From positions 40,174,501 to 40,238,500 of the forward strand of contig NC_089980.1 of assembly GCF_036417845.1 (NCBI RefSeq): 64,000 nucleotides of DNA, given 5' to 3'. Made by a program: the position numbers and the translations under genes. Shown one piece after another: positions 23,873 to 37,217 of the stretch (position 1 is the first letter of the stretch; every line of letters starts with the position of its first letter). The notes under the pieces are model-generated. The model was not told where the DNA came from. It made no database searches and saw only the letters and a list, made by a program, of their open reading frames with translations. The stretch comes from Apteryx mantelli. Its lineage: Eukaryota > Chordata > Aves > Apterygiformes > Apterygidae.

Positions 23873-26800
23873 AACATTAACAATGTTATTTCTTCCTTTT
23901 CCAAAACAGATTGATCTGAAGCCCTGACTTTCAGTTGTTTTTCCATGAGCATATTAATTCTTTGAGAAAGAATTCAGTTCTTCCGGTTGCCTTCTTAATC
24001 TTACAAATCTTACTCTTTTTCTTCCCATCATCAAATACATTTTCTCAGATGATGGAGAGGTTCTTCTCTGGAGGAAGAGAGAGCATGGCTGACACGGAAA
24101 AAGATTTGCACCAAGGTTTTCAAGGTGCCTGGTGATTATGGGGTCCTCAGTGTTTCAAGCACTAAATATGAAACATTGTAAAGTGACAGAAAATGCTGCC
24201 CTCTAATCCTTGATACTATTTGAGGTATCCTAAATTGGCACACAAGATCACCACTCATTTTTGGTCTAAACCTTATCTCAGACCTACAAAAATCTTGTTG
24301 CCAAACTTCTGCTTCTTCTCCAGATCAGAAGATTAGCTCAAAAAGCATAAATATGAGATTTAAAACAAGCAAATAAATAAATACTTTGTTCTTTTTAATT
24401 GCCTTCTGCTTTTTTTTAACTTTTAGAGTTCATGTATTCAAGCATAATCATATGGAAATCTAATTGATCCTGGCTTTCAGAGGGAGAAATCTGCCTTCCT
24501 TCTTAACTAACTAATTAACTAGCTAAGTAAGGCTGAGGAGCTAAAAAAAATTGCACAGCTGAAGGAGCTTTCCCACAGGGGATATATCTACACTAATTTA
24601 GCCCAGGCCTGAGTAGAGAGGTTTGATTCTATATTTGTCTCGACTTTCTCTGTAAATTAGTGCTGTAAAGTCACTGCATAGACAGGGTTGCAGATCTTTT
24701 TCTGTACTTATCTAACATTGATCTTCTCCTTTTTGTCCTTCTGCACAATCTCTCCAGCCCTCATATGTGTGAACCTTGTGGCACCTGACTCCTGCTTTTC
24801 TGCTAGCTGCTCTGCTGTCTGTCTCAGCCTCCCCTTGGGAAAGGACTCAGGATGGTAACTGCCAGGCTTCACAGATGAGGTATGAACTGTGTTACTTGTG
24901 TCCTCTGCTGCTTGATGTAAGTCATGTATTTTCACTTTTTAGATTTACTGTTTAGTCTTGTTGGAAACTGAGGATGTTGGTGGAGACTTCCTCCCTCCCC
25001 AGACACGAACACCCAAAGGCACGACGGGTTTTTACTAAGCCTTAAAGAGTGGTTCAATATAGGGAATTCTCTCACAACTCCTGTGTGACTCCATGAAATC
25101 AGCCCTGCCAACTTTCTGAAGCCTGAAAACAGCTAAAGACAGGATTCCAAACAGTTAACTTCAAATAGCTCATTTTCTCTCAGCTCTGCACAAATTCCTG
25201 TCATGTTGCATTACATGTAAACAACTCAGAAACTTAATGACATGCCTTTCAGTCAAAAACTGATATGGCTTTTCAGTCTGAGCAGATTAATTGCAGTTTG
25301 TAACAATATGAAGTGTTGCAGTCTGATTAGAGTTTCTATTGCTTTTGGGGATAAAATATTTTATGTGAATGTAAAGCCAAGTTTTTTGCTGGCATGACTT
25401 TATTGACTTCTGCAGAAAAATAAAATACACATGTAAAATCCATAATACATTATTGTTTGCGTGCTGTTATAGTAAAGAAATGTTATGAGCTTCTGTAAAT
25501 TAGATGTGTCAAATCAGATCCCAATCCCTATGGAAATGGAATTGCCAAAGAAGGGAGGCACTAGGAATACTTTATACTGGAGGAAACACTTGGGAATAAA
25601 TCTTTTAGCATTTCATGGCTTTTTGAGGGGTTTCTTACCTTCATTTTCTCACTGTTCCCTGTTTTCTTTCTGAATATATTGCTCTTACAACCTGTGTCTT
25701 GCCATTCTCTTTGGTTTCATTCCCATGTACTCTAGTGCTGCTTGGCTATTCTGGCAACAGATATCGCATTTTGCAGCAACCCAATAGACCTCAGCTCAGG
25801 AGCCCTGTGACACAAGTCCTGTTAGCTACTAACAGGATTAATGTGAGGAACTTCCATGAAGCCTCTCTAAATATGTCCCTCTCTGAGAAGCTCCTCAGTA
25901 CTTTAGGGCTGGGATTTTCACCTTTCTTCTCCCCTTTCCACTCCTTTCCCATCCCCCAACTCCTCCCCTCTTCTAAAGCAAATCATTCCAGAAAATAAAT
26001 TCAAGTGGATAATTAACCCATGAGTTTTTCTTGGGGATCGGTGGGGGAGGAAGAGTGTTGGAAATCTCTCTGAGGCAGACATATTAACACGTAGCTGCTT
26101 GGCTTGATCTCTTCCTTTGTAAGATTTTGATTTGGTTGCATAAAGGCAATTTTCCTAAGTTGCTGTTTATTTTTTCCAGTTTGTAGAATGGTGTGACTGA
26201 TTAGGGGCAATGATTGCTTGTCAAAGAGAGCACAGAAGTTTTTTGTGGTGTTCTGCATCCTATGTAACTGTACCAGTAGGGGTGACGTGTGTGTGTATAT
26301 GAGCTTGCCAATGCAATTCCACCCTGTCCATGTTGCTGGACTAAAAATTGAAGGTCACAAACACTCTACAGAAAGTGCCAATGTATGGTTGTTTTGCCTC
26401 TTGCTGAGTTATTAGGATTCCAACAGTTTCACTTTTATAAGACTAGCCCATTTTATAGAACAGGAGACATTTAAAATGTAATATTTGCAATATTATGTTT
26501 CAATATTATGATACTGCCTGATGCTGGGGACCAAACCAAAGGTGCTAGATGGAAAAGTACAAGCTGCTGCACTTTGAAATAAAGCTGTGTGTATTGGCAC
26601 AGGGGAGCATGTAATTAACATCACCAATGGGACATGTTACACATAGATCATTTTAAATCAGTCTACAGAACTGGAGATACTTAAATCAGCACTGTAAAAA
26701 ACCCTCAAACGGTGTAAAAAATAAGGAAAAAATTAAGTTACCAAAATATTGAGTATTTTGTTTTATATGTGTAGGCTCACCTCCTACTTTTATAGAAGCA

Positions 26801-27199
26801 GACTCTTCATTCCTGCTCATTTCTACAAGGCATCCCATTTATTTTATGTGGTAGCAATACCCATGGTTTGTCACCTGAAAGTCTTTTTTTCTTGATTTAT
26901 CCAGCCTATCCGTTGTCAACTATCACTTCTTAGGCAATACAGGGTGTTTCTATCTCGGGTTGTATGTTTATTTGTAACTTTTGCTTATTATGAACAACTT
27001 CTGATGAAATATTACTTAATTGTCCAATAATCGTATGCAATTGGAGGACCAATGAATTCCTTTTTGGGTGACATTAATTACTTTGTTATGAATATTGAGG
27101 CATGGTACAGTTGTTCCTCACATGAGAATGTTTACCTCTTTTTAAGACCCAGGCTGTTGGGAATATAACAAAGCATCTGACAGAATCAGATGTTTATTT

Positions 27200-27225
27200 A
27201 AAAAAACAAAACAAAACAAAAAACA
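27200..27225. repeat. (CAAAA)n-like A-rich repeat
   Basis: A runs are interrupted by C every five bases or so. This is a short simple repeat. Confidence 0.8.
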
Positions 27226-28502
27226 CATCCCTTATAAAGAATTTTTTTTAAGGGAAACATTAATGTCAGTTGGACATTACTGATCACTTGCGCAGCTGGA
27301 TACCATCAATTCTTCTACAACTGTGGGCAGAGTGTCAGGGAACTGGCAGTACTGGAAAAGAATGTGAATCTTCCCTAGCTGAGCTTTCCCAAAGCAATGG
27401 GGGTTAACAGGTCACGTGGTGACTGCACGGGCAAAAAGGATATATAGCGTACACCAGAAAAAGATAGGAATCAAAACTAGGAAGGGTTTTAAAAACAACT
27501 GTGGTCATTTCCAGAGTTTGCCAGTTAAGAACTGTTCCTTGTAGTACAAACCAGATTTAATCAGAACATTTGTTGTAATTAGTAGTTGTGAGTATCAATA
27601 ACTCTGAAAACAGGATTGTATTTCCTGCTTTCTTCAGACTCTATTCTGCACTGAGCCATAGCTATGCCCGGAGCCCCTCGCTGAGAGCGCACAAAGACTC
27701 TTTCATCTAGTGAAGGGGAAGTGGCATGTCTGTGAAGCATGGACACCTTGACCTCTAGTACACTCCTGCCTCCACCAGCAGTGGCCAAAAGCTGTGGCCA
27801 CCTAACTGCTCTCTAATGTCCCAGATGAGGCACCTACTAGTACCTCTGCACTGTGAAATCCCCTGTGGCAAGCACTGCTCAGAGCTGCTGTCAGCCCCTT
27901 TGGACTTCTTCAGGCAAGCATGGTGAGGAAGGACGCCCATCCCTGCCTGTGCTATAGATGTAAGGTGGGTAAATGGGTCAGCTCAGTTACCCCATGTTTC
28001 TGGCCAACAAAAGCATTTAAGCAGCATCTGCAAAAGCGCACAACTTGGACCAAGCAGAGGTTGCTTTCCAGGAGATCAGATTTACTTTCTAATACTGGGA
28101 AAATTGGAATGTAATTTCCTTTTTCTCTTTTGTTTTCACCAGGCATTTTTCTTTAAAAGAGCTGACACTTTTTGTAAGAAACCTGTGAATTATTGCTTAA
28201 AATTAGGGTTATATCTAATACTTGCAAATCTCAGTATAAGCTGACATTGGACATGTTAATATATTTACCCCATTCTAGCATAGTAAAACATGGGGTTGCA
28301 ATTCCCATGAATATTTAAAGGACATCTCTGGAGTAATTGGTTTTGTGCCCTCAAGGGAAAAGGTGAAGGAAGAAGGAAAAATAACCAGAAGAGTGTTACT
28401 GTTTCTGTACTGATTCATAGGGCAGTTTGCAATCAAATCTAGCATTGTAGTGATGACAAACTTATTAGAGCTAGAAGCAAAGAAGGCAGGAAAATAAGAG
28501 GC

Positions 28503-28519
28503 TTTTTTTTTTTTTTTTT
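28503..28519. repeat. T17 homopolymer
   Basis: Seventeen consecutive T residues. No adjacent retroposed body is recognised. Confidence 0.85.
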
Positions 28520-28600
28520 AACCTTAAACCTTGAAATACTCAAGGTTCGTATTTTGAGTAAGGTGCTGATCCAAAACATGTAAAGGTGGTAGGAAAAAAA

Positions 28601-28636
28601 GCCTTTGACCTCAGTGGGCATTGAATCAGGCCTTCA
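28601..28636. repeat. Possible ancient amniote repeat fragment
   Basis: The text 'cctcagtgggcattgaatcaggcc' resembles a motif that recurs in old interspersed repeats of turtles, crocodilians and birds. It is too short to classify. Confidence 0.3.
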
Positions 28637-31600
28637 TGTGACTGGTAATCCATAGCCTTCAGCCTGTATAACTCTGTTTGAAAGAAGTGTTAGTTCTCTG
28701 AGGTACAGTCAGCCAAGGAGGTATAAGATGCTCTGTGCTGTGTGTTTGCAATTTATCCTTCTTGTCAGCCAACATCTCCACTGCTGAAGGCAATGGAGAT
28801 GTTCCTACATGAGCGGTGGAAAGGCATCTAGCTGTGCTTTGCAACTGCTACTTCATGTTAAGCTGTTACCAGATAAAGAATTAACCCAGGCTCTGTTGTG
28901 ACATACCCCAAATCTGAACCCAGGGTTACAGTGCTATGTTTAAACAAGCACAGGAAAGGATCTAAAGACTCAATGACCCCAGTGAATGGGGGATTATTTT
29001 TTTCCTAAATGGAAAGGGGAATGTCAGAAGATCAGGTTACTTGTGTCTATCAGCGTGTTTTTGCTGCCTGGTGGGTCAGCTGGAGTTCAGGCTCTCTGAA
29101 CACCATGGAGGTGGCTCCAGAGCAGTTAGCACTTCAGCAGTTCGTAGCTCTGGTGGCCTGAACTTGGGATGGATTTCATAGCATGTGTGAAAGCCAAAAG
29201 CTTCTTTTACTGTTAATTCAATAAAGAAGAGTGAACCACTGGGTAAGTCTCTGGAAGGTAGACTAAATCAAGTTAATCTGTTATATAATAACTTTTCAAT
29301 GTGGTGAATTAAGGTGACGGCAAGATGACTGTGTTTAATTCTCCAAATAATTACTGGTGGGTACTGACATTAAAGATGGGAGAGAGCAAGTTAATTTCTG
29401 TTTGTTGTTTTCAACATGTGCCAAACTCTTACTTCACACCAGTGAGGGAAGGCTAGAATTTGTGTATTCCATATGCATGAAGTAACAGTTGGCTCAAATC
29501 ACTGAGGGGAGAAAAATAAAAACCACAAAAGCCCAGCAACCCAAACTGTCACTTGCTGACAATTTCTTGACTCTCACTGCTTAAATAAATTAGAGAGGCC
29601 TCACACAGGCTATTGCACCTGAATAAACTTTGGTTTCTGATCCTCTTTGAGGCAAATAATTTGCTGAGACAGCAATGCTAGCCTCAGTTTTCCAACCTAC
29701 TCTTTTCTCCTTTTGGGGAGTGCCATCACGGACAGTCCCAGAGTGAGATGAGAAGGAAGAGAGCACCTGACTCAAGTTGGGCCCTTCTACTAAGGCTCTT
29801 GCTCATGAAAAAGCAGCTGTTCTTCTCCACTGCTAGAGCTGGAGGTGCTACAGGGACTCTGCATGGGTAACAATGTCTGTCCTGCTCGCGGCGACTCTCG
29901 CGTTGATCAGGGTAATGGAATTTATATCCTCCCTTCACCAGCATTAATGAATTTGCCCCAGAACAACTGGAGGAGTCTGTATCTGCACAGTCCACCTCTA
30001 ACTCTACAAATCGTGCATGTTCAGGTTGTCCTGGGGTTTCTTTGGCATTTGGGCTACGGCCGTCCCTGAGGACACCACCAGCCCTCCCTGTCAGTGACCA
30101 CAGGCCTAACTTCTTCCATAGGAATAGATACTTGCAGGCACCACTGCCCAAGTGAATATACACTATGTATAAAAATACTATGCGAGTAAATATGTATGTT
30201 TATTGAGAGTAGAAACATATATCTGATATAACACATGAAAGTGCTATATACTGCTCCTACATGATTTACCCTCTTGCTACTTGGTGATTGCCCTTTCTTT
30301 GTTTTCTCTAATTTGTGTACTGGAAAGAAGATGAGCTTAGGCTATAACTTTAGAGCCTAGAAAGCATGTAATGACACTGGGCAAGTTCATATCAAGAGTT
30401 AATTTCTGCATGTTTTCTATCAAATCACTCCAGAATCACACACAAATACTTTTCTTCTATTTTATTGTTGACTAGAATATTACTTGTAAGCCAAAGCTTG
30501 CTTGTTGAAATTACTTTCTCATTTTCTTTTTAAAGAAAGACATTGGTTTTGCAGTTTGACATGTTTCTTGTTTTCAGACTGTGTTGATTATCTGTATGGT
30601 TCACTCCAGGCTTCCTGTGACTGACAGCTTGTTATCTCACCTTATGAAAATCATGCATGACTTCTGGGAGCCATTGATCAAAAGGGGAAAATATACTGAG
30701 ATACTGGTACTTTTTACCTAATTAACCGAGTTAATGGCTGTTCAATGAACCTATTAACCACTTGAAGTGACTTGCATCTTTACAGGTACAATACTGCATG
30801 GTCTTTCTCTGCAATATTTAAATGGCAAATGCTACCCCTGTGAGGTGTCCCAGCCTAGCTTCTCCTCTGGTTTCCTGTTTCCCAGGTACAGCTGGTCTCA
30901 CTCATGTCCTGTGCCTCCAGAAGCAATGGCTGCAGGTGAACATGGCGGCCTCCTCTCATTTCCATCCTCTGACAATAGCTTCAGTTCAAGGTTCATGCTA
31001 GTCAGTACTTAAGCACACTCTTAGCTCTAAGCGCTTCATTCCTCTCATTTTATTGATTAAGGATGGATTTAAGTGCTTATTTGCAGTCCATGGCTAGCCA
31101 GCACTTCAACAGTTTCTTTTCCAGTAGCTAGATAAGAAAAAAAAATTAGGAGCCAGTCCTGACAGTCCTGCCCTTGGGGAATGGTTTGCTTTCTAGTAGT
31201 GATGGGCAACACCATTGAAACCTTTCGTGATGCCCTGAAGTGGCAGGGGGTATGGAGCATCCTGCTTCTTACTGGGAATGGAGGAAAAGTGCTCCCCAGA
31301 AGCCTGGCCCTGAGCTGCAGATAAAGGGGAGATGGAAAGCTTCCCCCCACTTTCTATGGTTGTGGCCCACAGGCAGCACCACACTCTGGGGCAGAACTCA
31401 TGGTAGGAGCACAGCTGGGGAGTCTGGCCTTCCTGCCACAGCCACAAAATCTCACTTCCCCAGCACAGATCTGGTGGAGGCAGACCTGCCCTATATCTTC
31501 AAAATCCTGTATCATCACCCCCAGTCACCCACATGAATCTGTTCCCTGCTGTGCCTCCTTCCACGATCAGCTTACCCTTAAGAGTAAAGAATATGGATGC

Positions 31601-32286
31601 TTAAGGGCAGGTCAGGAAGCAAAAAGAGAGAGGAAGTACATCATTAGCTCATGCCCTTTGGGTTCTGACTGACTTATTAAATCTAAGCACTTTGTCCAGA
31701 CTGGGACTCAGTAATAAGAAATAACCAATCACAAAAGTAAGAGAAAAATAAACAGGCCACATTCATCTGGATGGCAGAAACTCTCTGTGGGGATGGTGGC
31801 ACAATGAAATGTGCTGAAGTGTGGCCAGTTAGACTCTGCTTTTTCACACCTGTTCCAGCACAGATGAGTATAGAAGCTATACTTGTCCTGGGAGGAGGGG
31901 TTGAAGGGTGGCGTGTAGTAATCTGTCTCAGACTGAGACTTTTCATAGAGCTTTTGGCTGGTATTTGGAAGTATTCTTGGAAGCTTACAATCGTCTCATT
32001 TTGCTTGTATTGGTGTGCATTATCATTTGTATTTATGGCAATGAAAAAGGAGGTTGGCTTAGGGCTAGCTGTCACTGGCTTCCTGAGAATTAGACAAGCC
32101 AAACTAGCAAATGACCTTGACCAGCTGGCAAACCTCAGTCTTGCCCCCTGTATTCCATAGCTGATTGAATCCAGCCAGTTTCTCTGCTGGGGGAGAGTGG
32201 ACTACTATGTCCACCAGAGCCTTGGCAGAGCTTCAGCTGTAACCAGCTTTATTTAAAGGCTTATTTTGAACATACGATAGAGCATA

Positions 32287-32316
32287 TTCTGCTCTCGGTT
32301 ATACCAGGTGTAAATA
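32287..32316. repeat. Possible ancient amniote repeat fragment
   Basis: The text 'ttctgctctcggttataccaggtgtaaat' resembles another motif common in old sauropsid interspersed repeats (in other copies 'ctgctctcagttacaccagtgtaaat'). It is short, diverged and unclassified. Confidence 0.35.
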
Positions 32317-35300
32317 TGACATAAGTTTCTGGCCATGCTCCAGCCCTTTTGTGCTGCTGCAGCAACAAAGGCAGTGGAAAAACTCTGCTCACCGACCAAG
32401 TGTGAAGAGGTCCTTCTGCAAAGGAGTCATCTGGCTTGGGCAGCCCCTGCCCCTGCTCTACTCCTCATGCTGCCAGCGCAGCGGAGCATCCTTGGGACAG
32501 CAGTTGCTCAGAAACTCTGGGCTGCCAGCGTGGCCCCTGGCAGGCCTGAGTGGCACGGCTCTGCCGAGGAGCCCTGCGACTGCACTACCTTGTGCTGATA
32601 GCCACAGACGAGCTGTGTTCTTGCCTCTCTGCTTCTAAGAAGTGTGGCCAGCAGGCATGGCTGATTGCATGCCACCTGCTGTAACTGAGAGCAGAACTGA
32701 GCTCATCTGCTGATATGGGGCTTTTAAGTTGAGCATAGCTAAAAATTGTCAGGTTAAGTTGGGAGAAGGGACTCTAGTCGACCTTGGGAGACCCTCTTTC
32801 TGAACATAGATGGTATCTATTGTCATCCTGCTTCAGAAAGCCTTGTTGTGCAAACCCCTGGCTCTTTAGCGATCCAGTGAACTGTCAGACAAAAAAGAAA
32901 GCATCGTATGTCATTCTGGGTATGTACTTGCTGTGAATAAATACAAAGATCTATTCATTGCTCCTAGTGCTCACATAACTGACAGATTAAATCACTCTCT
33001 GGCTGTGAAGATGATGGTGGTCCAATAGCTAAGGCTGTCTAACACTTTCCATTAGATGGCCTAGTTTTTGATTGTTCATAATCTTGCCAGACTTTCGCTG
33101 TTTGAGCTGAAATTTCCCATGCCGTGTGTCACCACAGACTGAATTTTTGTGTGTGGAAGGACCTACATGAGCAGTCATGGCATTTCCAAGCTCGTGAGTC
33201 ATCCTGTTCCCTGAAAAGTCACTTGAACACAAATTTTCAGAAACTAACTGTGTATATCTCCTTTTCTGAGTGACCAGGAAAGACATTCAGAGCTAGATGC
33301 TCCCCAAAGGTTAGCGCTCAAGCTGACGTTGGGCTCGTAGCTAAACTGAGTGCAAGGGAGTCCATATCTGAAACTCACAACCTGATAGATATTCTTGACA
33401 GTTTTAATCTTTTCCTTATCTTTTCCAGAGTGACAAAATCAGCGCTTGTCTTATAAGAGGCAGTACTTTGATCCTTTGATGTACCTAGTCCCCTATTAAA
33501 GCCTGTGTTGTTGACAAAGGTTGTTTTGAGCAGACTGAGATTACATTACCAGGGTGCAGTTTAGGAGGGTGGCTTTGATGGCTTAAGGCTGAGCATATCT
33601 CAGGTTTGACTGTGTATGACTACTTATAGCTCTCTTCAGTCTACCCTTTACCTTCTCCGCTACTGCCCATCTGCCATATCCTGGACCAATGTTCCCTGTT
33701 CAACAGCATCAGGACCAGATTTTTAGATCTCTGTGCTGCTCAGAGAAGCAGTCTGAAGTTGAAAGCTCCTGGGGTTGAATGAGCTCGGCAACCTTTAGAA
33801 TGGCTTTTCTTTGGTCCGTTTAATCCACTTTTTTCCACTTCCCGCCCATATTGGAGAAGTCAACAGGAAGAGCTTTCAAGCTGAACTGAGTTGCCCCAGG
33901 TGGGGTGCTTGTGCTGGGAGCCCAATGGGAGGCCACTAGTTGACCAGAATTGGTGGCATGGGTGAGGGTCAGGAGTAGCATGGGGTTTAGCAGACAAAAG
34001 ATAACTTTGAGGATGAATTGGTATTCATGGAAGTAGTATTCACCGATGACAATTCAACTGCAGATTAGAGGAACTGTGTTCAACGTAATGCAGCCTATAT
34101 AACCCTTTTCCTACGAATATTTTTATTAGAGGGAGTTTTACAAGACCCTAGGAAGGACCTCCAACTGCCACAGGAATCTGAGAAGACTTGTGTTAAAGTC
34201 ACTAGAGGAGTTTTGCTCTAACCATTACGCAAGCCAGAAAAAAAATCCAGATCTTAATAAAAATTCCCTTTGTACTATGTTTTCCAAAATGGGCATCAAT
34301 GAGAGTGGCAGGATCTAGGAACTGTCTAGAGATAGACTTTACACTCGCCTAGGATAATTTTATTTAACTAGTCATGCTACAGAACCTTCAGATGAAAGGT
34401 ACAATTAGAGCTTGCTTTGAAATACTTGAATTACGATTAAACTAGATAGCTTGGGTCCGGCTAGTAACATCATTCCAGGAGCACAGTGTTCAGCATAGCA
34501 TGCAAAAAATACCTGTTTATTGTACTCAGCTTTTATGGTGGGTTTTACAGTTGTGCCATGTTTTGTAATGGCATTGCTATGGTATTAGCAGTACCTTAGC
34601 TGGCTAGTTCAAAGCTAGTCAGGTATGTCAATGCCATGCTGCAGTTTTAATAAGGTCTGTGGTAGAGATACACCTGCAGTCAGAAATCATCATCATCTTG
34701 CTCTGCCAACACCATGTAATATTCTGCATAAATCCTCAAGCCAGACCTTAGGAAATGAATCTGGCTCCTATAAACATTTTTAGGAGGAGGAAGCAAAAAT
34801 ATTTGTGTGACCTGCCAAGTCTTTTTCTCCCATAGGTAGGACTTCATATGTGGGTGTTTTTTTCCCTTTGTGATAGTAAAAGTCCTTTTATTTTTCTACA
34901 ATGGAAAGACCATCCATTATATAGATCAAACTGAACAGTAAACTGCAGATGTCTAAGTTTCCATTATAAACATGATTTTATTCCTGTTCCTCGCTTTGCC
35001 GAAATTAGCCCAGTACATCTAAAACTTCACAGGCATAATCTTATTCTGGGATAGATTTTCTGGAAGAGTTGAAGGAAACTGGACAAGGTGTTTAAGAGAT
35101 ATGATGGCTAAAAAAATGAGATCATCTGCTTGAGATTTTCCTAAAGACTTTTTGGCTTGTCACATCCTGAAAATTCCTTTACCTAGAGATTCAAAAAATA
35201 TTTTAAATCTGTTGGTCTTGGCTAGAATTGGTGCTTTTGAGTAGTTTTGGGCTGTCTGGTGACAGAATTATTTGGTTATTGAAAGCAGTTTCTGCCTCTG

Positions 35301-36290
35301 TGTGTGTGTGTCTTTATGCGCTTTGTGTACTTTGGAGATCTTAATTCCACTAGTCAATTCCAATGTGCTCATAAATTTGTAATGGCATATGTAAGGTTTC
35401 TAAACAACTCCACGTGCATCCTAAACATACACATTCCTTCTCTAAAACTAGTCCTATCTCCATGTTCTGCTGCCCAAAATTCTTACCTGGGTGTTTCCTA
35501 ACTCCCAATCCAATCCATGCTGAGGCTGACAGTGTGGTTATAGGGTCACCTCCGCATGATCCCTGGAGACCTCTTCCAAAGGCAACAGCATTCAGATCTC
35601 ATAGATCTCATTCTAGTGTTCTTTCTTCAGTCACAAAAATCATACCTGCCATGATCTGTGTCAATGTCACTCTCTGATGGCTGCGAGCCACAGACAATGA
35701 TATTTAAGTCAATATTATTTTTCAGCATTTATGTTTTGTGGCTTATTTCTGCTTTTATGACAAAACAATTTCTGAGGCCGAATGTTGTTATTCTTAAAGA
35801 GGATTTATTTCAAAAGATATGCTTGAGGCTTTCTCAAAATTGAGTCATTTTTAAAATGTTTCTTGAAGTGTGACCAAAACCAGAGGCAAACAGAATCACT
35901 AGACAATTTTGAAAGTCTCTCATTAAATAAGAAGAATGTGACATCTGGAAATGGTATGGATGTGCTATACCGTGCACTAATGCAGCCTCCTGGGATAACT
36001 GCTTACATGCTGCATCATCCCCTTTGCTTATACAGAAAGTCATGGAGTAGCAATGTCAACAGTAATGTCCATATCAGTGACCGTAGGACATTGGCCATGT
36101 CCCGTAAGACCTGATTTTCAGTCAATAGTGTTACCAGGTCTTACCGTTTAAGTCTTGATCTTCCTCACTGCGTTCCTGACTCTAGCTGTTTTGTTGTTGT
36201 TGAAGTTAAGTCCCTGACCTACAAATTAGCTGAGCCTGTGAGTGTATTTGGGGGGAGTATGACAATATGTTTTCTTTGTTCTTTATTCTT

Positions 36291-36377
36291 CCCTCAGCAT
36301 CTGTTCATGGCCACTATCTGAGACAAGCTGGAGGGCTAGATGGACCTTTGTTCTGACTCACTGTGGATGCTCTTACA
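36291..36377 (+). mobile_element. Ancient CR1-like LINE 3' end
   Basis: The order 'ccctcagcatctgttcatggccactatct', 'gagggctagatggacctttgttctgac' and 'tggatgctcttac' follows the 3' terminal region of old CR1-type elements abundant in turtles and crocodilians (GGGCTAGATGGACCTTTGGTCTGAC is the motif I recall). It is strongly diverged and 5'-truncated, implying an insertion predating modern bird lineages. Orientation is plus. Confidence 0.65.
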
Positions 36378-36473
36378 CTGTGTTCTCAGTGTCTACAAAA
36401 ATAGCTCATTATTTGCTGAAAACAGGGCTAGATAGTCACTTGGTCATCTTAAAAAAAACTCTTAACAATCTTT

Positions 36474-36507
36474 TGTGTGTGTGTGTGTGTGTGTGTTTGT
36501 GTGTGTG
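36474..36507. repeat. (TG)n microsatellite
   Basis: About 16 TG dinucleotides with one TTT interruption. Confidence 0.9.
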
Positions 36508-37170
36508 AAGAAGCTCAGGTATCTCTGTGCTCCAGAGCTAGGACTTGAACCTTAGGGGAGACATTATCTTGGGGCCAGGGATATGCTTTTTTCCCCACTC
36601 TGGATCAAATCTGTTCACTTCTGGCCCTTAACAATCTCAGTTTGAACATGCTCAGTAGAAACGTGATAGGATTTTGCACTTGGACCCTATTGGCAGTGAG
36701 CATGCTTTGACAGGACTGAACAGGAGATGCCTGGTTGTAGATTGCTCTATCATGCAGCAGAGGAACTGAATGCAGCACCACTGTCCTCCTGGGAGTGCGA
36801 ATGGCTATTGTCCTCTGGGATGGAAGCAGAAAGTCTGCCTGCCTGACTGGACAGCAGAAGTGAGAAACAAGTTTTTAGGGTGTTTCAAGAGGGAAGGTGG
36901 CTTATGATGGCAAGAAGCTGAGATGTAAAACTGATATCCAGATGGACTAGGGAAAACTGAAATGTGGCTGGGTCAAGAAGAGTCCAGGGAGATTACAATG
37001 AGAAGAGGAAAGGCTTATAATAGGGAGAAAGAAGGATGATTTGTGATCTCAGAGAAAACTTCCCTGAGGACCTGGAGCAGAGCTCAGGCTTTCTGTGTTT
37101 TAGCAGTCCTTGGCTCTTGGCTGTGCAACCCACTGGTGAGGAACCTCTCATCTCTGCACAGATACTGCAT

Positions 37171-37217
37171 AGATTCATCAAGAGATTCATCAAGATTCAT
37201 CATAGATTCATCAAGAG
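37171..37217. repeat. AGATTCATCA tandem repeat at CR1 3' tail
   Basis: Four imperfect copies of AGATTCATCAAG / AGATTCATCAT occur in tandem. They abut the 3' end of the minus-strand CR1. The unit resembles the complement of the CR1 terminal repeat (AGAATCATAGAAT), so it is probably an expanded and mutated LINE tail. Confidence 0.65.

Larger units (their letters stand above)
21094..36290. other. Intergenic, no gene seen
   Basis: About 15 kb without a supported gene. It contains a GC-rich patch (23341-23815), a (TTG)n run (23849-23872), an A-rich CAAAA repeat (27200-27225), a T17 run (28503-28519), and two short fragments resembling old amniote interspersed repeats (28601-28636 and 32287-32316). 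Frames in the GC-rich patch overlap on both strands and are compositional artefacts. Confidence 0.5.

Noticed and set aside
29726-30163. 145-residue minus-strand open frame
   Set aside because: No recognisable family, and the overlapping frames on the other strand are equally open.
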